64,000 nt of DNA from Trichormus sp. M33_DOE_039 (GTDB lineage Bacteria > Cyanobacteriota > Cyanobacteriia > Cyanobacteriales > Nostocaceae): the NCBI GenBank assembly GCA_015296085.1, contig DVDT01000044.1, positions 1-64,000 on the forward strand, written 5' to 3'. The notes under the pieces were generated by a model. That model worked only from the letters and a program-made list of their open reading frames with translations. It ran no database searches and was not told where the DNA came from. Numbering within the stretch: the first letter of the stretch is position 1; every line of letters begins with the position of its first letter. The translations under genes were made by a program, and so were the position numbers. This document shows, in pieces, positions 36,579 to 43,070 of this stretch.

Positions 36579-36626
36579 GGGGACTGGAAACTGGGTATTA
36601 GGGACTAGGTATTGGGGATTGGAAAC
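36579..36626. repeat. STRR1 array (reverse orientation) upstream of chlD
   Basis: GGGGACTGG, AAACTGGG, TATTAGGG, ACTAGG, TATTGGGG and ATTGGAAACT are degenerate complements of CCCCART. They lie three bases upstream of the first chlD start codon and so must be within its leader. Confidence 0.75.
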
Positions 36627-36766
36627 TAGAAACTAGTTTTTTTGAATTACTACTCAGCAGTCAACACTTTCAAACTAGTCTTGGTTTTTAGCATATCAAT
36701 TTCTGGCTCATTTACAATAAGGGTTGTGGAATTGAAGGCTTTGTATGATCTTGGAGAGCAAAATTT

Positions 36767-37363
36767 ATGAGTATCGCTCAAGCTAAACGCTTCACATTGG
36801 ATGAGTACCACAAACTTATAGACTTGGGCTTTCTGCACGAGGATGACCACATCCAATTAATTAACGGGGAACTGATACAAATGGTATCTAAGGGTACAGC
36901 CCATGAAACTTGCTTGAGAAACTTGTTACGAGAACTCCCAAAAGTCATAGGAGATAGGGCTACTTTGCAATCTCAAGCCCCGATTACTTTACCGCCTAAC
37001 AGCGAACCAGAACCGGATTTTACACTTGTTAAAAACCGAGATGACAATTATTTGTCCGCTCATCCTAGCCCTGCTGATGTGTTACTGGTGATGGAAGTAG
37101 CAGATTCGTCTTTAAGTTATGATCAGGATTTTAAAATCCCGCTCTACGCTCAAGCAGGTATAGCTGATTATTGGATATTCAATTTATTCGATAATTATTT
37201 AGAATGTTACAGTGAACCTTATAGAGACAATCATGGAAAATATGGCTATTTAAATAAGCGAATTGTCCTGCCCAATCAAATTATATTCCTCCCTTGTTTT
37301 CCTGATTTATCTATTGATTTAAATAGGATATTTCCCAAAAAAATTAATTTCAATGAGTTATAG
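36767..37363 (+). CDS. Uma2 family (DUF820) PD-(D/E)XK nuclease-like protein
   Basis: A 198-residue member of the Uma2 family, which is greatly expanded in cyanobacteria. It has a restriction-endonuclease-like fold with ERKP-type core residues: QLINGELIQM, PEPDFTLVKN (the catalytic Asp region), DVLLVMEVADSSLSYDQDFK (Glu plus Lys) and YAQAGIADYWIFNL. Biological function is uncertain; links to mobile DNA and toxin-like roles have been proposed. A second, divergent copy lies at 40566-41141. It is divergent from chlD. Confidence 0.85.
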   Translation: MSIAQAKRFTLDEYHKLIDLGFLHEDDHIQLINGELIQMVSKGTAHETCLRNLLRELPKVIGDRATLQSQAPITLPPNSEPEPDFTLVKNRDDNYLSAHPSPADVLLVMEVADSSLSYDQDFKIPLYAQAGIADYWIFNLFDNYLECYSEPYRDNHGKYGYLNKRIVLPNQIIFLPCFPDLSIDLNRIFPKKINFNEL

Positions 37364-37820
37364 GAATTTTAACTTTATGCGTATTCAGTTGTACTTTTTT
37401 CACACAACAATATATTGACATCCAAAATCAGTTGTGCAATTCTATACTTAAGACAGCAAAATAACTCTGCTCTAAAGCTTCTAGTTTTTGGTGTTGTCTC
37501 AGCAGCAGAACTCCTATTTTCCTGCCAAGCTTTGTGTCATCCTTTCCCTTGATTATCGAGATCAAGGTTGTTTTATTTGATGGACTTAAATTTCAAAGGA
37601 TGAGCAAACGTTTGAGGTAAATTTTCAAGGGGGAAGATGACGCAAAGCTCGGTAGGAAACCGGGAGTTCTACGGCTGAGACTTGAATCAGAAATTTTGTC
37701 TAGAATGCAGTAAAAGCTAAGGAAGTACTGTTTATCAATCCTTAATTAACAGCACTCCTTTGCTAGATGTTTGGTTTTTGTGCTGTCCAGTAAACAAAAT
37801 GAAAATCTAGACACATTATC
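37364..37820. other. Intergenic stretch dominated by a large inverted repeat
   Basis: About 460 bases between Uma2 and the truncated NYN ORF. The central 187 bases (37495-37681) are an imperfect inverted repeat. The flanks show no gene. Confidence 0.6.
37495..37681. repeat. Large imperfect inverted repeat (about 54-base arms)
   Basis: The left arm begins GTCTCAGC and includes AGAACTCC, CCTGCCAAGC and TTTGTGTCATC. The right arm is its imperfect complement, including GATGACGCAAAGC, GGTAGG, GGAGTTCT and GCTGAGAC at its end. The loop is about 80 bases and contains a small TTGAT/ATCAA hairpin. It has the size and form of a MITE or a structured RNA, and no ORF is inside. Confidence 0.6.
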
Positions 37821-38150
37821 ATGAAAGATATATATCAGGTCTCACACAGTCAAACTACCCAAGAAAAACCCGTAGTAGCATTCTATTGGGATTATCAGAA
37901 CGTTAAATTATCTCTGGAAACTGCAAAATTTTTACTAAAAATTGTTAAATCAAAAGGAATTTTAGTTCGCAAAAATATTTACTACAATTACCATTGCAAA
38001 GACCAATCAGTTATAAAAAAAGAGCTTGCTAGTCTAAATTTAGATTATTGTTATGTGCCCTGTTTTCTGAAAAACAGTCCTTTTTCTATCCAGTTTATTT
38101 ACTCAAATAAGTTTATTAAAACCGCCATCAATGCGGTTTTTTCATGTTAA
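37821..38150 (+). pseudogene. Truncated NYN-domain protein gene
   Basis: The first 80-90 residues of this 109-residue ORF look like the start of a NYN (PIN-like RNase, LabA-type) domain. VVAFYWDYQNVKLS carries the catalytic Asp24 and the DxxN motif, followed by a helix and the strand VRKNIYYNYH. After LDYCYVPCFLKNS the family's remaining acidic residues and strands are missing. The reading frame runs into SPFSIQFIYSN and through a Rho-independent terminator at 38118-38142 before stopping. Normal NYN proteins are about 150-250 residues, so this is probably a 3'-truncated gene. A shortened functional variant is less likely. Confidence 0.6.
38118..38142 (+). terminator. Rho-independent terminator inside the end of the NYN ORF
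   Basis: AAAACCGC, a 7-base loop (CATCAAT), then GCGGTTTTTT. The stem and T run lie wholly inside the last codons of the truncated reading frame. Confidence 0.88.
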
Positions 38151-38204
38151 TAGCAATCCTGTTTATCTATTTTCTAACAATTAATTTCTACAACAAAACA
38201 CAAA

Positions 38205-38903
38205 ATGCACAAACTTCTAACAACGTTTCATGACGAACAACTTTTACGCCGCGCACTCACTCATCGTTCCTATGTCCATGAAAACCCAGGAGAAGGCGAA
38301 CACAATGAACGCCTAGAATTCCTTGGTGATGCTGTGCTGAATTTCTTAAGTGGTGAATATCTTTATCGTCGTCACCCGGAAAAGGGAGAAGATGAATTAA
38401 CACGGCGACGTTCAGCATTAGTTGATGAAAAACAATTAGCTAAATTTGCTATTGAAGTCGGCTTAGATTTTAGGATGCGGTTAGGTAAAGGAGCAATTCG
38501 GGATGGTGGCTATCAAAACCCCAATTTACTCAGCAGTACATTTGAAGCTGTAATTGGTGCTTACTATTTAGATCACAACTCTAATATTGAAGCAGTACGT
38601 GCCATTATCGAACCATTATTTGATGCTGTACCTGAACAAATTGTAGTATCTCGTTCGACGGTAGATTCTAAAAATCGCTTTCAAGAATGGGTACAGCGCA
38701 ATATCGGCCCAACTCCTCCCAAATACGTCACAACACAAATAGGAGGTGTGTCCCACGCACCAGAATTTAAAGCTGAAGTTTATGTGGTAGATAAAAAATA
38801 CGGAGAAGCTGTAGGACGGAATAAGAAAGATGCAGAAAAAGCAGCAGCTGAGGATGCTTTAGCTCATTTAAAAATACAAGGTTTGTTATCGATTCAAAGT
38901 TGA
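38205..38903 (+). CDS. rnc: Ribonuclease III
   Basis: RNase III cleaves double-stranded RNA in rRNA maturation and antisense regulation. The 232-residue protein has the signature NERLEFLGDAVLN, with catalytic acidic residues there and in STFEAVIGAYYLD. A C-terminal double-stranded RNA binding domain (about 160-225) has GVSHAPEFKAEVYV and GRNKKDAEKAAAEDAL. Cyanobacteria often have several rnc paralogues plus mini-III forms. The preceding terminator separates it from the NYN fragment. Confidence 0.95.
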   Translation: MHKLLTTFHDEQLLRRALTHRSYVHENPGEGEHNERLEFLGDAVLNFLSGEYLYRRHPEKGEDELTRRRSALVDEKQLAKFAIEVGLDFRMRLGKGAIRDGGYQNPNLLSSTFEAVIGAYYLDHNSNIEAVRAIIEPLFDAVPEQIVVSRSTVDSKNRFQEWVQRNIGPTPPKYVTTQIGGVSHAPEFKAEVYVVDKKYGEAVGRNKKDAEKAAAEDALAHLKIQGLLSIQS

Positions 38904-38956
38904 GCTAAAAGCGATAACTCTGCTAAATTACCCTAAAATATGTCTTGTCTATAAAC

Positions 38957-39016
38957 AGCGATCGCTGATTCTATGATGACACGGTTAGCGATACCTCCGG
39001 TAAGCTTCGCTAACGC
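38957..39016. repeat. Dispersed repeat, copy 1 (HIP1-led)
   Basis: Starts AGCGATCGCTGATTCTATGA, continues with ACGGTTAGCGATACC and ends GCTTCGCTAACGC. Homologues lie at 40361-40444 and 40492-40550. Confidence 0.75.
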
Positions 39017-39144
39017 TCCCCCCCCACATTCACAAATGCGATCGCTATATATTTCTTCAGGCAAGTAACCCACAGAATCATAATCTGTGTATAGTTAGCT
39101 TAAGGGAGAAAATATATCAGCCAAATTTTATCAAAGTAAAAATT

Positions 39145-39378
39145 ATGTTGCAATCAATCGAAGGAGTTTACAAAAACGGTAAGATAGAGCTTACAGAATT
39201 ACCGCTTGATGTTTCAGAAAGTCTTGTAATTGTCACTTTCTTAAAATCAAAAAAAACTCAACAGTCACAACAAATAATGCAATTTGGAATGTTCTCTGGA
39301 AACCAACAATCAACAGAAACAGATTTTCAAATTGCTGAATTTCATGGGGATAAAGATGATAGCTTAGACTGGTCATAA
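39145..39378 (+). CDS. AF2212/DUF104-like antitoxin of a VapBC pair
   Basis: A 77-residue protein starting MLQSIEGVYKNGKIELTELPLD. The strand-turn-strand with GVYKNGKIELTE is typical of the DUF104/AF2212-like antitoxin family, followed by SLVIVTFLKSK. The acidic C-terminal tail (EFHGDKDDSLDWS) should bind the toxin. The PIN-domain gene starts six bases after its stop. Confidence 0.75.
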   Translation: MLQSIEGVYKNGKIELTELPLDVSESLVIVTFLKSKKTQQSQQIMQFGMFSGNQQSTETDFQIAEFHGDKDDSLDWS

Positions 39379-39384
39379 GTAGTT

Positions 39385-39783
39385 ATGAAATATGTCATAG
39401 ATACTCATGCTTTGGTCTGGTTTCTTGAAGGTAATCCGCGCTTAGGTACAAATGCTAAAGCTATCCTTTCTCATCCCGATTCACAGTTAGTTATTCCGGC
39501 TACCACTTTAGCTGAGGCTGTTTGGATTGTGGAAAGAGGTAGAACATCTATTCCTCATCCTCAAGATGTAATTTTAGTAGTAGAAGCTGACCCTCGCGTA
39601 GTAATTTACCCGCTTGATAAAGATATAATTACAATGACTATGAGCCTATCTGCTATTAATGAAATGCACGACAGGCAAATTGTAGCAACTGCCTTAGTTT
39701 TAGCAAGTAAAGGTGATGTTGTGCAGTTATTAACGTGCGATCAAAATATAACTGCGTCGGCTTTGGTTGCTATTGTTTGGTAG
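39385..39783 (+). CDS. VapC-family PIN-domain toxin
   Basis: A 132-residue PIN-domain RNase. MKYVIDTHALVWFLEGN holds the first acidic residue (Asp6), ATTLAEAVWIVERG the conserved Glu, and AINEMHDRQIVATALV then LTCDQNI the remaining metal-binding acidic residues. VapC toxins cleave initiator tRNA or other RNA, and the upstream gene would neutralise it. The pair looks intact, unlike the neighbouring hicA. Confidence 0.85.
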   Translation: MKYVIDTHALVWFLEGNPRLGTNAKAILSHPDSQLVIPATTLAEAVWIVERGRTSIPHPQDVILVVEADPRVVIYPLDKDIITMTMSLSAINEMHDRQIVATALVLASKGDVVQLLTCDQNITASALVAIVW

Positions 39784-39884
39784 TTTGTCAATTCAGGATA
39801 TTGTAGCGATCGCTTATCCTCCACATCCCCCAACAAGCGATCGCCTGTATAGAAATATGAACACAATTTATATTTTTTTAATCA

Positions 39885-40097
39885 CTAAGCAGACATCAAA
39901 CGCTGTTTTGGTTCAGGAATGTGACGACCTAATTCTTGAGCAGTTTCAATCCATTCCTGCATAATAATTTCTACATTTTGTAGTGCTTCTTGATAAGTTT
40001 CACCATCAGCAGCACATCCAGGTAATTCTGGTACTTCTGCTATAAATGCTTGGTCTTCTTCACTCCAATAGAGATTAATTCCATAACGCAGATTCAT
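39885..40097 (-). CDS. hicB: HicB-family antitoxin
   Basis: A 70-residue HicB-like protein. GINLYWSEEDQAFIAEVPELPGCAADGETYQEALQNVE is the characteristic degenerate RNase H-like HicB core (here as two overlapping blocks, YWSEEDQAFIAEVPELPGC and ADGETYQEALQNV). The short C-terminus IPEPKQRLMSA lacks the usual extra DNA-binding domain. Its start overlaps the 3' end of the upstream hicA reading frame by 23 bases. Since hicA is frameshifted, this antitoxin may now be an orphan. Confidence 0.8.
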   Translation of the reverse strand: MNLRYGINLYWSEEDQAFIAEVPELPGCAADGETYQEALQNVEIIMQEWIETAQELGRHIPEPKQRLMSA

Positions 40098-40349
40098 CTT
40101 GTTCTCCTAGTTCATATTTGAGAATTACTTCACGAACTTGCTTGACCTGATAAGCTTTAGCTTTTCCTTGTTTGGGCTGGAGATTCAAGATTTCTTCTAT
40201 ACCATCTTTTGCATATATATATGATGGCTACCGCGAATGCGCTTATCAAACCCTAGTTTAATTAGTAGTTGACACAACTGCTCAAAGGCAATGTTTTTGT
40301 CTGATGTTCCTGATAATATCTTAGCCAGTAGTTTATCTGTTTGACTCAT
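40075..40349 (-). pseudogene. hicA: HicA toxin gene, frameshifted in an AT microsatellite
   Basis: The reverse strand from the ATG at 40349 reads MSQTDKLLAKILSGTSDKN, then IAFEQLCQLLIKLGFDKR and IRGSHHIY, the HicA fold with its catalytic His, and then meets a premature stop. Deleting two bases in the (AT)5 run at 40213-40222 restores AKDGIEEILNLQPKQG and AKAYQVKQVREVILKYEL through to a stop at 40075, which is the expected HicA C-terminus. The defect is thus one extra AT unit. It could be a fixed null or a slippage-switchable allele. The gene would be cotranscribed with hicB. Confidence 0.8.
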
Positions 40350-40360
40350 TATTTACCATA

Positions 40361-40444
40361 AGCGATCGCTGATTCTATGATTACACGGTTAGCAATCACC
40401 TGTTTTTCCAGATGAGCGATACCTCTGGTAAGCTACGCCAACGC
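40361..40444. repeat. Dispersed repeat, copy 2 (HIP1-led, longer)
   Basis: Starts AGCGATCGCTGATTCTATGA like copy 1. It carries an extra stretch with AATCACCTGTTTTTCCAGATG before GCGATACCTCTGGTAAGC and ends near CGCCAACGC. Confidence 0.75.
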
Positions 40445-40491
40445 ACTTTGCACATTCTCAAAGCGATCGCATCTTCTCTACACTTCCAAAC

Positions 40492-40550
40492 AGTGATCGC
40501 TGATATTATGAGTTCACAGTAGGCGATACCTTTGGTAAGCTGCGAAGACA
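40492..40550. repeat. Dispersed repeat, copy 3 (degenerate)
   Basis: Starts AGTGATCGCTGATATTATGA and ends GCGATACCTTTGGTAAGC followed by TGCGAAGACA. It lies 16 bases from the end of the second Uma2 gene. Confidence 0.65.
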
Positions 40551-40565
40551 GCCTGGCCAAATAAA

Positions 40566-41141
40566 TTACCAAATCCTTTCCAAGTCTAATACAAAACCCT
40601 TTAAAACATCTTCGCCTGATATGGTTGCAGGAGATTCCAAAACCTCAACCTCTTTTCCTTGTCTATAAATCCCAACTTGACGATATTTACGATTAATTAA
40701 CAAACCTAACTGCACACCATTATCTAAATATTCCCTCATCTTTTCCTGTGCTGCTTTCAAACTATCACTAGGGGAAAGTAATTCAATTACAAAATCAGGA
40801 CAAATAGGAGGGAACTTTTCCTTTTGTTCATCTATTAAAGTATTCCATCTTTGTAACTTTATCCAAGCAGCATCAGGAGAACGGTCTGCACCATTAGGCA
40901 ATTTAAAGCAAGTTGAAGAATCAAAAGCGATGCCAGTACCATCAGCATCAGTCCAATTCATTAATTGTTGAGTAATTCTCGCATTTTTATTGCCTGTTTC
41001 TCCCCCCGTGGGCGGCATAATAATTAATTCTCCAGTTGCGCTGCGTTCAAATTTTAAGTCCCGATTTGCTTGACATAGATTAAAAAATTGCTCATCTGTC
41101 AGTTCCAATACTGGTTTGAGATTGACTGTGAAAGCATTCAT
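40566..41141 (-). CDS. Uma2 family (DUF820) protein
   Basis: A 191-residue Uma2 protein: LTDEQFFNLCQANRDLKFER, GELIIMPPTGGETG, FKLPNGADRSPDAAWIKLQRW (catalytic Asp), CPDFVIELLSPSDSLKAAQEKM (Glu and Lys) and GVQLGLLINRKYRQVGIYR. It is a different subgroup from the copy at 36767. Short upstream reading frames continue into HIP1-rich sequence and are not considered part of it. Confidence 0.85.
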   Translation of the reverse strand: MNAFTVNLKPVLELTDEQFFNLCQANRDLKFERSATGELIIMPPTGGETGNKNARITQQLMNWTDADGTGIAFDSSTCFKLPNGADRSPDAAWIKLQRWNTLIDEQKEKFPPICPDFVIELLSPSDSLKAAQEKMREYLDNGVQLGLLINRKYRQVGIYRQGKEVEVLESPATISGEDVLKGFVLDLERIW

Positions 41142-41320
41142 AGTGATATCCCAGATTAAATATTAAAGCAGCAATTTTAACTACCTTACGTACTATTCTA
41201 GCCCGTGGGCAATGAGCGATCGCATTCCACCTTCCCAAATGCGATCGCCTGTTTTTCGCGATGAGCGATCGCACTCTGCAAAATCCCAAAGTATCGAAAA
41301 CTACTTTCTTATCTCTAAAT

Positions 41321-42898
41321 TTAATGAAACATACTATTTAACCAAAACCAAATATCAGTGATTAGTTGTTTTCTAATTTCTTCTGGAATCAGAGTCACGA
41401 TAGTGAGGAAAGTAACTGCTATAGAAAGCCAAAATGTACGTTCTTGAAGTTTATAATTTATCGTCGTTGTTTTATAATTCAAAATCTGCTCGTAAGATAA
41501 CTTTAAAATTTCCAATTGCTGTTCACAAAAATTTCTGATTTTATCAATATTATGTTTTATATCATCTATTAAAAGACATGAATCATCATTGTTGTATTTT
41601 TCCCTCGATATACCTGCTGCTTCTTGACATACATAATTAAAAAATAATTTTTCATCTACACCTGCCCAAATTCGTGAGTGCTGAAAGTATAAACCGTTAA
41701 TCTTGACCATTTTATAAATAGCTGACTTCAATCTTCTAATTGTAATTTTTCCTCGAATTTGGCTACTCAAGTCTCTTTCTAAATCAATCTTCAAATCTAT
41801 AGTCAATTCCTCTAGAACTGCATAAAAATTTTCTAATGCTAACAATGATAATAAACCGTGAACTGTATATTGAATTTCTCCCGATGGTGACTGATAATAA
41901 TCTTTGTCGGCAGCATATTTATATTTCTTATAATCTGCTAAACTGATTAATATCTGGTAGCTATGAGAGTTTTTATAAAACAGTTCGTTTCTATTGACTT
42001 CATAAAAATTCCACCAATTACTGTTTCTATAGACTGGATGAGGTTTGAAAGGATATCCTAAGCTTTCAAAAAAATTACAGCAAGCCATGAATTTATCAGA
42101 ATATTTTAAGATATGTTTATCTTCGGGAATTTCGCGTAAAGAAATATTTGTCTTAATAATTTCAAGGCAGGGTAAATAACTATAGCATGAAAGACCGACA
42201 CCGAAGTTCTTTCTAAAAAGGAGTATAATACTTCTATTTATTTCTAAGAAAAGTTCCTCAAGCTCTGCTTTTCTAACACGCCAAGATGGAATTGTGTATA
42301 AAGAAGTAACTCCGTACTTAAAACTAAATCCTAAAATTTCGCTTTGAGGAGATGGAACGCTTTTAATTAATTTAATAAATTTATGAATAAAATTATTAGA
42401 TGGTTTAACAATAATTGATAAAACAATAAAAGAAGGAGCAATGTAATTAAGATGAATATTGGCACTTTGTAAACAATTTATTGATTTATCGTTGCTTTGG
42501 GTTTTAAATGAAAGTGTGCCGACATATATAGATTTAGCACCCCCAGATCCAGAATTGTATATTTCGCTAAACCATTCATTAAGATTGTCTTTATTACCAG
42601 CAGGAAACGAGGGGTAGTTAGACAGTAGTTTATTTAAACCTTTTTGGAGTTTGGGAAAATCTTCGGGAAAGAATAAGTCAGAAAAGCCAACTTGATCTAA
42701 CTCAACTTCTAAATCACTGGGACAGGCTATTAATTCATAATCGTGAGGGTATAACCTATGCTCTGCATGATGTTTTAAAGACTCTAGGAATTTCAGCTTC
42801 GGCTTTTCAATGTTAACTGAAGATTCGAGTATTAATTTTGTTGCTTTTATTCTTAGTGATTGCCAAAATGTTCTCTTACGCCTAGACAGACTTTGCAT
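41321..42898 (-). CDS. Large orphan hypothetical protein with C-terminal membrane segment
   Basis: A 525-residue protein I do not recognise. The N-terminus is basic (MQSLSRRKRTFWQSLRIKATK). The middle is rich in aromatic residues and Ser, Asn and Lys with many short hydrophobic strands, suggesting an alpha/beta soluble domain. A single hydrophobic helix (about 497-513, FWLSIAVTFLTIVTLIP) precedes a short tail, fitting a tail-anchored topology. The coding sequence is markedly more AT-rich than chlH next to it. It follows an accessory stretch with toxin-antitoxin and Uma2 genes, so horizontal acquisition is likely. No nuclease, ATPase or peptidase signature could be found. Confidence 0.75.
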   Translation of the reverse strand: MQSLSRRKRTFWQSLRIKATKLILESSVNIEKPKLKFLESLKHHAEHRLYPHDYELIACPSDLEVELDQVGFSDLFFPEDFPKLQKGLNKLLSNYPSFPAGNKDNLNEWFSEIYNSGSGGAKSIYVGTLSFKTQSNDKSINCLQSANIHLNYIAPSFIVLSIIVKPSNNFIHKFIKLIKSVPSPQSEILGFSFKYGVTSLYTIPSWRVRKAELEELFLEINRSIILLFRKNFGVGLSCYSYLPCLEIIKTNISLREIPEDKHILKYSDKFMACCNFFESLGYPFKPHPVYRNSNWWNFYEVNRNELFYKNSHSYQILISLADYKKYKYAADKDYYQSPSGEIQYTVHGLLSLLALENFYAVLEELTIDLKIDLERDLSSQIRGKITIRRLKSAIYKMVKINGLYFQHSRIWAGVDEKLFFNYVCQEAAGISREKYNNDDSCLLIDDIKHNIDKIRNFCEQQLEILKLSYEQILNYKTTTINYKLQERTFWLSIAVTFLTIVTLIPEEIRKQLITDIWFWLNSMFH

Positions 42899-43015
42899 AC
42901 GTATAGGTTTAAATCTATTTTCTTAATCCATTATAAGAAACATAAAAAAAATACCCTATATTCACAAGTTATCTTAAAACTGTATTATTTATTGAATTCA
43001 TCACTATATCTACGT

Positions 43016-43054
43016 TAATGTAGAAGGCACGGTATTACCGTGCCTTCTACATTA
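43016..43054. terminator. Perfect 19-bp inverted repeat after chlH
   Basis: TAATGTAGAAGGCACGGTA at 43016-43034 is repeated exactly as its complement at 43036-43054, with a single central base. It lies 16 bases after the chlH stop on the minus strand. It has no T run, so it may be a terminator or 3'-stabilising hairpin. Confidence 0.65.
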
Positions 43055-43070
43055 TTAATGATTTATCGAC

